The notes under the pieces were generated by a model. The model saw only the letters and a program-made list of their open reading frames with translations, ran no database searches and was not told where the DNA came from. The position numbers and the translations under genes are program-made. 64,000 nucleotides of DNA from Terribacillus halophilus (GTDB lineage Bacteria > Bacillota > Bacilli > Bacillales > Amphibacillaceae), in contig NZ_FMZB01000002.1 of assembly GCF_900101385.1 (NCBI RefSeq), forward strand, positions 372,001 to 436,000, given 5' to 3'. Positions 33,434 through 42,555 of the stretch are shown here, piece after piece. Numbering within the stretch: position 1 is the first letter of the stretch; each line of letters opens with the position of its first letter.

Positions 33434-33955
33434 TTAAACTTCCTTTTGCTCCGTAACAAATTTAGCTATATTGTCACATTGTTTAATCGCCCAATCATAA
33501 TGCTTAGTAGTGTTGGCGGCAAAGTAAGCATACAGATTAGTTGTTATGGTCCAATTATAATACTTCTTGGTGATTATCTCTTCATCCGTATGAGATTCTA
33601 TGAGCATTCTGACCCTCTCATGGCTTAATGTCACTTTCTTTATAGATTGATTGAGAGTGAAATCCTGATAACTTTCCCATATTCGTTCATTCAACTTTTT
33701 CAAATTATTCCACTTGAATCCAGGAGCAGGGATTGAAGGTAAATCTCCACTCATCCCTTCTCTGTACCAACGTTCCAGCATTGCATGCCATTCATACAGA
33801 TGCATCATCACGTCACGAAAGTTTTTATCTCTTTCCGAAGTATCAACAGACAAGCTCCGCTTCCTGGGAGGAACAGAATTTATCAGCTGCAGCAGCGATT
33901 CGAATTTCTCCTGACCCTCTGACAGCAGTTTCTCCTTTGGACTGATTTCACTCAT
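33434..33955 (-). CDS. ClbS/DfsB-family four-helix protein
   Basis: 173 residues, all helical. Family marks are the N-terminal RDKNFRDVMMHLYEWHAMLE and the Trp-rich middle with a YNWTITTNLYAYFAANTTKH late segment. ClbS protects colibactin producers by opening the cyclopropane warhead, DfsB is a relative in other bacteria; the larger fold is DinB-like. In a soil bacillus without such a cluster the target is unknown. Lone gene. Confidence 0.8.
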   Translation of the reverse strand: MSEISPKEKLLSEGQEKFESLLQLINSVPPRKRSLSVDTSERDKNFRDVMMHLYEWHAMLERWYREGMSGDLPSIPAPGFKWNNLKKLNERIWESYQDFTLNQSIKKVTLSHERVRMLIESHTDEEIITKKYYNWTITTNLYAYFAANTTKHYDWAIKQCDNIAKFVTEQKEV

Positions 33956-34043
33956 ATTTTCACCCCTGCTTAGAAATACATATTGGTCTTCCAGCTAATG
34001 CTAATCTTCTAGAATCTGATGGAAACCTCCAGCCCTACCTATT

Positions 34044-34814
34044 TCATGACAGTTCCAATTTTTCAGCGCAGAATTCCGACAGCCTATCCACAATAGCCTG
34101 TTCACAAGCCTCATCCAGCGGTATAACTGCATCTGCATAGCGAGCTAACTCTTCATGGTCACCAATCATCACAGCATATTTGGCATGGCGGAACATCTCA
34201 ACATCATTCGCATCATTACCGAAGGCGATATACTCTTTTTCCATAATTCCGACTTCTTGGATTGCACTCCATTTATCAATGCCAGGCGGGCTGATATCCA
34301 CGATACCTTCACCATGATGACGATGGACACGGAGTCCTAACTTTTCTGCCTCGGAAGCTACTTGCTGTTGATCAGCAGAATCTAGAATAAGAATTTTCAC
34401 TATCTGCTCCAGATCCTCCAGTTGTACTTCTTCAGCCAAACCATCCGGATCAACTCTCGACTTTATCGGATGAGCTGGATCTCCTGTATAAGCATAGTTC
34501 CACTCTCCATCGATCAAGTAAGTGGCTTCGTATGTTTCTATCATTTTCTTCATCGCATTCAATTGAACAGGTGAAAATGCACGGGAGAAAATTATCTCCC
34601 CATCTTTGGAGATTAAGGAGCCATTGCCTCCTATCAGCGTAATGGAATGAAAGTGCTGATCAATGACAGGTAGTAAATCCCGAATCGGCCTGGCAGATGC
34701 AAAAATCACTTGATGTCCATTCTGTTCGAGCTCTTTCAGCATATCCATTATGTGCTTCGTAACCGGTTTACCTTTAAAGCAGATGGTGCCATCCAAATCA
34801 AAGATGAAATTCAT
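34044..34814 (-). CDS. HAD-superfamily Cof-type phosphatase
   Basis: 256 residues. The nucleophile motif is FDLDGTI (D6, D8), motif II FASAR near 39-43, then a cap domain, and motif IV AFGNDANDVEMF near 203-214. Cof-type members (IIB) dephosphorylate sugar phosphates, flavin or pyridoxal phosphate. The start overlaps the stop of the GNAT gene upstream (ATGA), so it is translated with it. Confidence 0.85.
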   Translation of the reverse strand: MNFIFDLDGTICFKGKPVTKHIMDMLKELEQNGHQVIFASARPIRDLLPVIDQHFHSITLIGGNGSLISKDGEIIFSRAFSPVQLNAMKKMIETYEATYLIDGEWNYAYTGDPAHPIKSRVDPDGLAEEVQLEDLEQIVKILILDSADQQQVASEAEKLGLRVHRHHGEGIVDISPPGIDKWSAIQEVGIMEKEYIAFGNDANDVEMFRHAKYAVMIGDHEELARYADAVIPLDEACEQAIVDRLSEFCAEKLELS

Positions 34815-35326
34815 TTGTTCCCCTCCAAAATCAAAGCCATGTGAATTTCTGCTATGTATGTTTCTCCTAGTTTTAATGCCTGCTCCTCGACTCCAAATTG
34901 CTGAAACCCAGCCTGCTCATACACGTGTTTTGCCACTGGATTCGTTGCTGCTACAACAAGGTTTATCTTCTCGATGCCTGCTCGTTCACGGGCTATCTGT
35001 ATCATTTTTGTGATAAGCATCTTCCCAAAGCCTTTCCCCCTTGTTTCCGGGGCCAAATACACTCCCACCAAATCAGCACGATGCCGCAGTTTCGCAGGTG
35101 TTTCATATCTTAGCGTTGCATTGCCAACAAGCTTACCGTCCACAAATATTCCATGGGTTTCTGCATCCGGGCTCTCAAAATTATCTTTCACCCTCCCAAT
35201 TGGATCTTCCTGTTTTATCGCATCCTCATAAGATGTACCGAATGCATCTGGATGGTTTTGCAATGCTTGTAATCTTAGTTCCCAATATGCTTCCGCATCT
35301 CCTGCATTCAATTTTCTTATTTTCAT
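34811..35326 (-). CDS. GNAT-family N-acetyltransferase
   Basis: 171 residues. The acetyl-CoA site is seen in VYLAPETRGKGFGKMLI (pattern R-G-x-G-x-G/K) near 90-106 and the strand LVVAATNPVAKHVYEQAGF near 126-144. The ATG at 35326 follows GAGGGGG nine bases upstream. Substrate unknown. It overlaps the HAD phosphatase gene by four bases. Confidence 0.85.
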   Translation of the reverse strand: MKIRKLNAGDAEAYWELRLQALQNHPDAFGTSYEDAIKQEDPIGRVKDNFESPDAETHGIFVDGKLVGNATLRYETPAKLRHRADLVGVYLAPETRGKGFGKMLITKMIQIARERAGIEKINLVVAATNPVAKHVYEQAGFQQFGVEEQALKLGETYIAEIHMALILEGNK

Positions 35327-35362
35327 AGACTTTATCCCCCTCACAAGATTTGTAAGTTCAAC

Positions 35363-35818
35363 CTACTCTGCTTTTACTAGAAAAGCATAGGTGACATCGC
35401 CCTGCTCCCATTGCCCAGAAATACGGTAAATATAGTTATCTTTCGGCTCGGGAAGTTTCAGCTGCAAATCATTCATCTGTAGTTCCTCCCACCTTCCTCC
35501 CTCACTCTTCCCTTCGATTTCAATAACTTCTGGCGGACTATCAAATTCCAACTCGACATTCCCTCCGGATACAGCACGCAGCCCTTGATCTTCATCCAGA
35601 TCTTCTGCAGGGTCGGCAGCATCCACGCAAACAGCTTTGCCATTTTCATTCCAGCAGTAACCGCCACGCTTGGCAGTAATCACTTCTTCCCCCGCATGCA
35701 CTTTCAAATCTGGCGACGTAGGCTCTGATGGATTTTCATTCCTTTGAAAAATCAGAAGCAGTACAACACTAGCAAACAGTACACCGCTCACAAAGACGAT
35801 AGTTTTTTTATAATCCAT
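35363..35818 (-). CDS. Membrane-anchored hypothetical protein
   Basis: About 151 residues: N-terminal anchor (about 5-24), then an extracytoplasmic domain with one CxxxxxxxxC pair (YCWNENGKAVCV) and acidic stretches. No family is known to me. ATG 35818 follows AAGGGGG. Lone gene. Confidence 0.55.
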   Translation of the reverse strand: MDYKKTIVFVSGVLFASVVLLLIFQRNENPSEPTSPDLKVHAGEEVITAKRGGYCWNENGKAVCVDAADPAEDLDEDQGLRAVSGGNVELEFDSPPEVIEIEGKSEGGRWEELQMNDLQLKLPEPKDNYIYRISGQWEQGDVTYAFLVKAE

Positions 35819-35942
35819 CACCAATCCCCCTTTCCTTATTTTAAACGAAATCATCCATTTTTTGGTTTAAGATTTCTCTCGAAATAAGGGATCAAAGTAT
35901 CAAATACTGTTTTCCATCAATCTGCAATACAATAAGAAAAAG

Positions 35943-35975
35943 AATGCCTCTGCTGTAATTTTTAGCAGAGGCATT
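35943..35975 (-). terminator. Terminator of the acid-sugar operon
   Basis: AATGCCTCTGCT (35943-35954) pairs with AGCAGAGGCATT (35964-35975); T-rich on both sides. Confidence 0.85.
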
Positions 35976-35992
35976 TCTTTTCATATGGACGC

Positions 35993-36832
35993 TTATTTAT
36001 TATTCGCAAATAGCTTGATAAATCTCTCCATGACAGGTTGGATTTCAGATTGAATAGCTTCCATCACAACTGATAAATGCATGGTATCTTCATTTGCTAA
36101 CAGACTTTTCAAGCGTTTAACAGCAGCGATAGATACTTCTGTATTTACGTTTATCTTGCAAATCCCTGAGTTGATCGTCTTTAGTATCGTTTCATGTGGA
36201 GTACCAGATCCACCATGCAGAACTAACGGAAGATCAACACGTTTTTTTATATCTTCAAGTAAATCCAGGTCAATGTTCGGCTCTCCTTGATACATCCCGT
36301 GGACCGTACCAATAGCTGCAGCCAAGAAATCCACACCTGTGGTTTTGACAAACTCCTCCGCTAACTTCGGATCAGTTAGTGATCCCGTTCCCTCTTCCTC
36401 ATCAGAAAACGCTCCTCTTGCCATCGAGCCGATTTCTGCTTCCACCGATACTCCTGCTAAATGGGCTATCTCTACTATCTCTTTTGTATATTTTATATTA
36501 TTTTCCAGGTCATGTTTCGAACCGTCATACATAACAGAATTAAACCCAGCGCGTATTGCCCGGATGATCGTTTCATTTTCATAAGCATGATCCAGATGCA
36601 AACTTACCGGAACGGAGCTTTTGCGCGCGAGACCTTTTACCATCTCGGCAAATCCATCTATATCGACCTCTGGTACATACCGCTCTCCCAGCGCGATAAT
36701 CACTGGACTGCCAGCGGCCTCGGCTGCCGCAATAGCAGCCTGAACTGTTTCCAAACTATAGACATTAAAGGCCGCGACAGCATAACCGTTTTTCTGTGCA
36801 TCCTGCAGCATTACTTTTGTATCCATTAACAT
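35993..36832 (-). CDS. Class II aldolase in an acid-sugar operon
   Basis: 279 residues. HLDHAYEN, then EAEIGSM, GTVHGMY, VLHGGSGTP and INVNTEV show the zinc site and phosphate loop of the FbaA/KbaY/GatY group, and the AFNVYS start segment too. The enzyme cleaves a ketose- or keto-acid phosphate. It is the last gene behind a GntP permease, a DUF1537 kinase and a GarR-type dehydrogenase, where other bacteria carry OtnC (aldolase/adducin type) and OtnI. AAAGGAAG precedes the start. Confidence 0.8.
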   Translation of the reverse strand: MLMDTKVMLQDAQKNGYAVAAFNVYSLETVQAAIAAAEAAGSPVIIALGERYVPEVDIDGFAEMVKGLARKSSVPVSLHLDHAYENETIIRAIRAGFNSVMYDGSKHDLENNIKYTKEIVEIAHLAGVSVEAEIGSMARGAFSDEEEGTGSLTDPKLAEEFVKTTGVDFLAAAIGTVHGMYQGEPNIDLDLLEDIKKRVDLPLVLHGGSGTPHETILKTINSGICKINVNTEVSIAAVKRLKSLLANEDTMHLSVVMEAIQSEIQPVMERFIKLFANNK

Positions 36833-36855
36833 ATTTATCTTCCTTTCTTAGGCGA

Positions 36856-38172
36856 TTACATAAACAAATCTAATAATAAAATACATAGCAGACCGACAAC
36901 AGAAATGATTGTAACGCTTACGGACCAGGTTTTAATCGTCTTGCCGATAGACAAATTAAAGTATTCTTTGTAGATCCAAAAACCAGCATCGTTGACATGG
37001 GAGAAAGTGATGCTTCCCGCACCTGCAGCCAATGCCATTAATTCCGGACTTGCACCGGCACCGGCCAATGGAGCCGCAATTCCGGCCGCTGTGAGTCCGG
37101 CAACAGTTGCCGATCCCAGCGAAACTCGAAGAACAGCCGCAATCAACCATGTTAAAATGATTGGTGAGAATCCTGAACCTTCCATGAAACCTGCAATATA
37201 CTGATCTACTTCACTATCAATCAAAATCTGCTTAAATGCACCGCCACCCCCGATAATCAAAAGAATCATCGCAATAGAGGCAATCGATTCCGCTATCGTA
37301 TTCATGACATCTTCAATCGAGCGCCCATTATTCAGACCAAAGGTGAATACGCCCAGGATGACAGCAATCAACAATGCAATAGAGGGATCTCCGATGAATC
37401 CGACATACTTCAGTAAACTGGAATCAGGATAGAAGATTTCCATGAATGCATAAATGAACATTAAAATAACCGGGATTAGCGCTGTGAAGATACTGATTCC
37501 GAAACCTGGCATTTCATCATCTGCCAGCCGTTTTGAGTTAAATAGTTTCTTAGGAATATCGCTTTGCAGATTTTCCATTTTAAACATACGTGTATAAAGC
37601 ACACCACCTATAAAGATAGAAGGGATGGCTATGATCAGACCAATCAACAGCATGATGCCGATATTTGCATCAAAGATAACAGCAATCGCAGTCGGTCCGG
37701 GATGAGGGGGAACGAATCCGTGCACGGTGATCAATGCCGCTGCAACAGGCATTCCAATATATAAAACCGGTAGATTAGCGCCAATTGCCACTGTGAAGAC
37801 AAGCGGGATGATGACGATGAATCCGGTTTCATAAAACATAGCAATTCCAACGATAAATGCTGTAACAACTAACGCTGTCTGTACTTTATTTTGACCGAAA
37901 CGCGCAATCAATGTATCCGCTATACGCTGGGCTCCGCCTGAATCAGCCATCAGTTTTCCAAGCATGGTCCCAAAACCTAATACAAGCGCTAGGTCTCCAA
38001 GCGTGGAACCAATTCCATTTTTCACTGACTCAAGGGCTTCAATGGGATGCATCCCTTCCAAAATTCCGACTAACAGTGCCACAATCACAAGCGATATGAA
38101 AGCGTTTAATCTAAAGACCGTAATAAGCAGCAAAAGCAGCGCCACTCCGATACATATATATACAATTGGCAT
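36856..38172 (-). CDS. GntP-family acid-sugar permease
   Basis: 438 residues with about twelve helices, the normal length of GntP. VPPHPGPTAIA near 150, FTFGLNNGRS and the C-terminal SHVNDAGFWIYKEYF fit the family, which imports gluconate, threonate or related sugar acids with protons. It stands between the kinase and the aldolase in one operon. Confidence 0.85.
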   Translation of the reverse strand: MPIVYICIGVALLLLLITVFRLNAFISLVIVALLVGILEGMHPIEALESVKNGIGSTLGDLALVLGFGTMLGKLMADSGGAQRIADTLIARFGQNKVQTALVVTAFIVGIAMFYETGFIVIIPLVFTVAIGANLPVLYIGMPVAAALITVHGFVPPHPGPTAIAVIFDANIGIMLLIGLIIAIPSIFIGGVLYTRMFKMENLQSDIPKKLFNSKRLADDEMPGFGISIFTALIPVILMFIYAFMEIFYPDSSLLKYVGFIGDPSIALLIAVILGVFTFGLNNGRSIEDVMNTIAESIASIAMILLIIGGGGAFKQILIDSEVDQYIAGFMEGSGFSPIILTWLIAAVLRVSLGSATVAGLTAAGIAAPLAGAGASPELMALAAGAGSITFSHVNDAGFWIYKEYFNLSIGKTIKTWSVSVTIISVVGLLCILLLDLFM

Positions 38173-38231
38173 AGTGTACCTCCTCGTTTGTTAGGCAGTA
38201 CATCCCATTACGGGAAAGTACTGCCCTTATG

Positions 38232-39668
38232 TCAATACGCCAGTTCCTCTACTACTTCTTTCAAGGTAGTGACTTCGCCCACGTTACCCGGGAAGATCAC
38301 ATAAGCGAGGCCCGGGAACCTGCTTTCGTCTCCAGTCACCCATACTGGAATGCCAGGCTTAATCTGCCCTGCCACCGTTGCACGTTTAACCGCCAGGCCA
38401 TTCACACCGATATCACTGGAGGTGATACCGCCTTTTGCAACAATGAATTTAGGACGTACGCTTAAGGAAGTTACGATATTCGTAACAGCTTTTGAGATTT
38501 TCACTGACAGCTGCAATTCTTCCTCTTTTTTGCCCGGACCAAGATCCAATCGTTCCCTCCGGGTATAAACAGCAACTGTGCTTCCCTGTTTGATGAGCGT
38601 TTCTGCCTCTTTCAGTACCCGATTGAATTCCTCTCCGAAGGCCTCTTCCTCCAATACTAAATGCGTGTTGAATTCGATAAAATGAAGGGCATCCAATTTC
38701 TTTAATTGTTCGAGTTGCTGGGTCGTTTTCTTCACATGGGAACCTACCAACACCAGCCCGCCATTTTCCGCATTCTCTTGAATCAGATCTTTCTTTGATA
38801 AGAGCGCGCGGTCAGAAACCCCGCCGATCACTTTGGTCAGCGATGCTGCTGTGCGGAACATGAATTTCTTGCCTGCGTTCATAGCGCGGATGAGGGCAGT
38901 CACAGCTATCTGCACATCTACATAATCGAATGCATTTATGACAACCTTATTGAAATCTTCCACCTGCATTAATTGATCTAAAAGCCCATCAATGTCCAGT
39001 GCCCGAATTTTATCCAGTGATAGATATGTAACCTTATCTGCCTGATATTTTCCTTCTGTTTTTTCCTCCACCCACTTGCCAAGATGGGAATGTGTAAAGC
39101 CAAATGTCCGGTCTTTGGCGAACTCGGTCATACCAGCCGGAATCAAGCTGTTCCCACTTTGAACATAATGGATATTATCAAGCGTATAGCGTCCCCCTTC
39201 CTTGAAGAAAGGAAAGATGACCTCTCCATCAAACTTGTCACCGCTTACTTTTTCCACTGTCTGTTTCAGTACTTCTGTTTCCAACGGATAGTGCCCTCTA
39301 AGGGTGGAATCCCCGCGGCTAATAATGATAAAATCTTTATCTTCTTCTTTGGCAACCGCCGAGATGACAGATGCGATGTCCTGATGCACTTGCTCTGTTT
39401 CTTTCGCAGTAAAAGCCCTGGAATTCGTAAGGATAAAGAACATGCTGTTGGTTTCTTTAAATCCAGCACGAATACTTTCCTCCGTCCAATCGGTATACAC
39501 GGAAATATCATGAATGGTTTGTACCCCTGTCGGATCATCATCCAATACGATGATTTTCTTATTAAAGGATTGCAGTGCCTCATCCAGCTGCTGCTTTGCT
39601 TTTGATTCATCCACTTTTCCAAATTGCTTCAGCTCATCGACGTGACGCTCGGTTTGCTCTGCTATCAT
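38232..39668 (-). CDS. otnK: Four-carbon acid sugar kinase, DUF1537 (OtnK-like)
   Basis: 478 residues. The N-terminal domain opens KIIVLDDDPTGVQTIHDISV near 36-55, holding the DDDxTG of the family; the C-terminal nucleotide domain ends with AKGGITSSDIGVN and PGNVGE. Known members phosphorylate 3-oxo- or 2-oxo-tetronates at C4. It follows the dehydrogenase by one base, which agrees with the order oxidation then phosphorylation in L-threonate/D-erythronate breakdown. Confidence 0.85.
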   Translation of the reverse strand: MIAEQTERHVDELKQFGKVDESKAKQQLDEALQSFNKKIIVLDDDPTGVQTIHDISVYTDWTEESIRAGFKETNSMFFILTNSRAFTAKETEQVHQDIASVISAVAKEEDKDFIIISRGDSTLRGHYPLETEVLKQTVEKVSGDKFDGEVIFPFFKEGGRYTLDNIHYVQSGNSLIPAGMTEFAKDRTFGFTHSHLGKWVEEKTEGKYQADKVTYLSLDKIRALDIDGLLDQLMQVEDFNKVVINAFDYVDVQIAVTALIRAMNAGKKFMFRTAASLTKVIGGVSDRALLSKKDLIQENAENGGLVLVGSHVKKTTQQLEQLKKLDALHFIEFNTHLVLEEEAFGEEFNRVLKEAETLIKQGSTVAVYTRRERLDLGPGKKEEELQLSVKISKAVTNIVTSLSVRPKFIVAKGGITSSDIGVNGLAVKRATVAGQIKPGIPVWVTGDESRFPGLAYVIFPGNVGEVTTLKEVVEELAY

Positions 39669-39669
39669 G

Positions 39670-40563
39670 TTACTTCCTCCCTACTTCTACGTGGGCAAGT
39701 TTTTCGTAATATTGCACAATGCCACCATGGTCATCCGTTGCTTTTCCATCTGCTTTCAGTGCATGGAAAATCTCAAGCAGCTGACTTGTAAGCGGAAGCG
39801 GAACGCCAATACTGTGTGCTGTATCCATTACATTGGCAATATCTTTCAAATTAATATCAATCCTGCCGCCTGGTTTGAAGTTGCGATCAAGGATCAGTGG
39901 TACCTTTGCATCCAGAACGGTACTGCCAGCGAGACCGCCTCTGATTGCCTGATACATTTTTTCTATATCGATATTCGCCTTTGCTGCTAGTACAAGTGCC
40001 TCAGACATGGCTGCAATATTTAAATTCACTATTATTTGGTTTGCAAGTTTTGCTGTTGCACCGCTGCCATTATCTCCTACCAGGACGGTCTCAGCTCCGA
40101 CAATGTCAAAGATATGCTTAGTTGCTGCAAAATCCTTTTCTTTTCCCCCTACCATGATTGATAGAGTTCCATCTATAGCTTTTGGCTCTCCTCCGCTGAC
40201 TGGCGCATCCATCATACGTATGCCTCTCTCCTTCAATGCAGCTGCGATTTCCACGCTGTCGACCGGAGATAGTGAGCTCATATCGATGACAATTGAGTCC
40301 GCTTTGGCAAATGAAGCTACACCATTTGCTCCCAAAACGACATCTTTTACATGCTTTGCGCTAGGCAACATCGTAATCACGACATCAGTATTTTCCACTG
40401 CTTCCTGGATGGATAGCGCTGGTTTTGCTCCTACTGCTGCCAACTGCTCGACAGCCGTCTTATTGATATCAAAAGCGGTTACATTTTGACCTGCTTTTAT
40501 TAAATTCAATGCCATCGGTTTCCCCATAATCCCAAGTCCAATAAAGCCTATGTTTGATTTCAT
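39670..40563 (-). CDS. ltnD: Beta-hydroxyacid dehydrogenase, LtnD/GarR-like
   Basis: 297 residues. NAD-binding loop GFIGLGIMGKPMA (8-20), substrate motif DAPVSGGEPKA near 118-128, catalytic-Lys motif GSGATAKLANQ near 166-176, and the late KDIANVMD. These are the marks of the 3-hydroxyisobutyrate/tartronate-semialdehyde family to which L-threonate dehydrogenase belongs. It is the first gene of the operon, transcribed away from the GntR gene with the operator between. Confidence 0.85.
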   Translation of the reverse strand: MKSNIGFIGLGIMGKPMALNLIKAGQNVTAFDINKTAVEQLAAVGAKPALSIQEAVENTDVVITMLPSAKHVKDVVLGANGVASFAKADSIVIDMSSLSPVDSVEIAAALKERGIRMMDAPVSGGEPKAIDGTLSIMVGGKEKDFAATKHIFDIVGAETVLVGDNGSGATAKLANQIIVNLNIAAMSEALVLAAKANIDIEKMYQAIRGGLAGSTVLDAKVPLILDRNFKPGGRIDINLKDIANVMDTAHSIGVPLPLTSQLLEIFHALKADGKATDDHGGIVQYYEKLAHVEVGRK

Positions 40564-40591
40564 GATGATTTGTTCGCCTCCGAAAAAGTAT

Positions 40592-40605
40592 TGAATACGC
40601 TTGCA
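40592..40605 (+). promoter_or_regulatory. Likely cre site of the acid-sugar operon
   Basis: TGAATACGCTTGCA differs from the cre consensus by one base (A to T). It lies 29 bases before the first gene, so CcpA would block transcription early. Confidence 0.5.
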
Positions 40606-40636
40606 TTTTTAATTTAAACACAATTACATTATTTTG

Positions 40637-40666
40637 TATACAATTTATCTATAAATTGTATACATT
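40637..40666. promoter_or_regulatory. 30-bp palindromic operator for the GntR regulator
   Basis: Two perfect 14-base arms (40637-40650 and 40653-40666) with CT between them. Each arm itself carries TGTATACA, the short palindrome that FCD-type GntR proteins often bind, so two dimers could sit side by side. It is centred between the divergent ltnD-like and gntR genes. Confidence 0.75.
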
Positions 40667-40777
40667 CTTTATTTTTTTGCTTTGATTTATAGTGTGTTTG
40701 TCTTTTTATCAGGATTTGATATGATGATGGTAAACCCTGCAGATTCAATCCGAATGGGAAACTTAAGGTGGAGAAAT

Positions 40778-41398
40778 ATGAAAATGGACAAGAAGAAAGC
40801 TGTGCTGCAATCATATGAAATGGTACGGGATAAGATATTGAACGGTCAGCTGCAAAGCGGAGAAAAAATAACAGAAGAAAAATTAGCCGCTGACCTCGGT
40901 TTCAGCAGAACGCCAATCCGAGATGCGATCAAAAGATTGGAATACGAAGGCTTAATTATCAATAAAAAAGTAGTAAAACCTACCGATAAAGATTTACGGA
41001 ATATTTTTCAGGTTCGTATGCTTTTGGAGGGATATAGTGCCCGCTGTGCTGCAATCTATTCTTCCGCAGATCAGCTATCGACACTGGCTGAATGTGTAGA
41101 AATAGGTAAATCAGGCTCTTATGATGAGATCATGGATGCCAATGAAAAATTCCATCAAATAATTGTCCAAACCAGCGGTAACGATAGATTAATCGATACC
41201 ATCAACCGCATGCAGAGTATTATCTATTTATTCCGTAAGACAGTGGTATTTTATAACCGTCCTTTTCTTATTGAGGAGCATGAAGATATTTTTAACGCGA
41301 TAAGAGACAGACAACCCGAACGAGCGGAAGAATTAATGAAACAACATTTGGAAAAAGATCTCGACTTCTGTCTGCATCTGATCAATAGTCAAAATTAA
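40778..41398 (+). CDS. GntR-family regulator (FCD type)
   Basis: 206 residues from the ATG at 40778, preceded by AAGGTGGAG; codons further upstream in the same frame lie in the operator region and are not coding. Residues about 10-70 form the winged helix with EEKLAADLGFSRTPIRDAIK and RLEYEGLI; residues about 80-200 are the helical FCD domain with metal-binding EKFHQII and HEDIFNAI patterns. It surely controls the divergent acid-sugar operon, releasing the operator when the sugar acid or its phosphate binds. Confidence 0.85.
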   Translation: MKMDKKKAVLQSYEMVRDKILNGQLQSGEKITEEKLAADLGFSRTPIRDAIKRLEYEGLIINKKVVKPTDKDLRNIFQVRMLLEGYSARCAAIYSSADQLSTLAECVEIGKSGSYDEIMDANEKFHQIIVQTSGNDRLIDTINRMQSIIYLFRKTVVFYNRPFLIEEHEDIFNAIRDRQPERAEELMKQHLEKDLDFCLHLINSQN

Positions 41399-41400
41399 AA

Positions 41401-41428
41401 AGGAGAACCGCGGATTAGCGGTTCTCCT
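41401..41428. terminator. Terminator behind gntR
   Basis: AGGAGAACCGC (41401-41411) and GCGGTTCTCCT (41418-41428), loop GGATTA; the T tract is better on the minus strand. Confidence 0.7.
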
Positions 41429-41546
41429 TAAATTACTAATGAGGCGTATGGTTTTAGTCTGCATCGCTGGAATAGATACCAATTGCAAAAAAGATTCTTC
41501 GTTTCTTAGCTGCGCCATTTCAAACCATTCTACTGACCTCTCTTCC

Positions 41547-42245
41547 TCAACCCAGATAATAGCCTTCAAATAAACGACCACCGAACGGCTTCAAGCACTC
41601 ATCTGCTAGCTGAACCATGGCTCGCTTATCATGCAACTGATAAAATGCTGTTAAACTATGTTCAAACCGACTCGCCAATTCCGGATCCAAATCATGGAGC
41701 TCCCGGAACATCCATTTGCCGGAACCTATCCAGTGCTTGCTTGTGCGAAGCGTGAAGACTGCCAGGTCATGAACGATGCTGTTAGCTAGAAAATAGGCTT
41801 CCCCGTCTTCCTCTTTGTCCAAAAAATCGTCAATCAAGTTCGTGATCATATAGCGGTGGTGCTGTATGATCTGATCACTCCAAGGCAAAGGTCCGGCGGC
41901 GAGAACCCGTCTCGCTTGAGCTTGCATCTCATCAACAGCAGGAGATGCTTTCAAGACAATAGCTTCACTCGCCATTCTTGGTAAGGATGGAATTCCACGC
42001 ATTGCATCACTGCTAAAGAAATCGATATACGCATCACCTGTATAGACGAACGCCTCGACCGGTCAGTCACGGAAACGAACTGATCTCCTATAGGCGCTAT
42101 TCTTGCCTGCATACAGTATGATGATATCTAAATCGGATGTCGCGGTAGCCTCGTCTCTGGCACAACTTCCCGCAAGCAAAGCGCCATCACAATCAGGATG
42201 GGCAGTGTCAATATAGTCTTTTGCCGCCTCAATCGGCTTCTTCAT
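41547..42245 (-). pseudogene. Nucleotidyltransferase gene interrupted by a nonsense codon
   Basis: One frame of 233 codons coding for a polymerase-beta-fold nucleotidyltransferase: LLAGSCARDE and ATSDLDIIIL hold the GS and D-x-D of the active site in the first 45 residues, and the second part ends KPFGGRLFEGYYLG. A TGA at 42063-42065 interrupts it after codon 60; the frame continues open (PVEAFVYTG, then YIDFFSSD) on the other side. A Trp codon in a healthy copy (TGG to TGA) would explain it, since the context RDxPVEAFV fits. Either a pseudogene or a sequencing error. Confidence 0.75.
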
Positions 42246-42264
42246 AAAAATTCCTCATTTCCGT

Positions 42265-42293
42265 TTGACGTCTGTATCCAGTATCTGTATAAT
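42265..42293 (+). promoter_or_regulatory. SigA promoter of the thr T-box leader
   Basis: TTGACG (42265-42270), 17 bases, TATAAT (42288-42293). Start near 42300. Confidence 0.8.
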
Positions 42294-42299
42294 GAGCAT

Positions 42300-42545
42300 A
42301 CAACAAAACAGAAGCATTGATAAGGACAAGATGCACGCGCCTCTTTCTTTCAGAGAGTGAAGGAATTGCTGGAACCTTCACAGAAAAGCAGATGCATTAC
42401 CACCTTGGAGCTATTACGGGGAAACTCAAGTATCCGTAATCGGGAAGACCGTTATCGCAATTTGGAGCATCAGCAACGCGCTGATGGAATTAGGGTGGAA
42501 CCACGACCGCAATCGTCCCTTCACGGGATGACTGCGGTCTTTTTG
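42300..42545 (+). ncRNA. T-box riboswitch 1 (threonine)
   Basis: Contains the 14-base T-box AGGGTGGAACCACG at 42492-42505, the stem I distal hairpin (arms GTGAAGG/CCTTCAC at about 42356-42380), and the specifier region ATTACCACCTT with ACC, a threonine codon. Its intrinsic terminator runs from 42505 to 42545 with TTTTT. Binding of uncharged tRNA(Thr) would favour the antiterminator. Confidence 0.85.
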
Positions 42546-42555
42546 TTTACAATTT

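Noticed and set aside
40682-40777. N-terminal extension of the GntR gene
   Set aside because: It starts close to the operator, has no ribosome site, and the helix-turn-helix begins just after the ATG at 40778.
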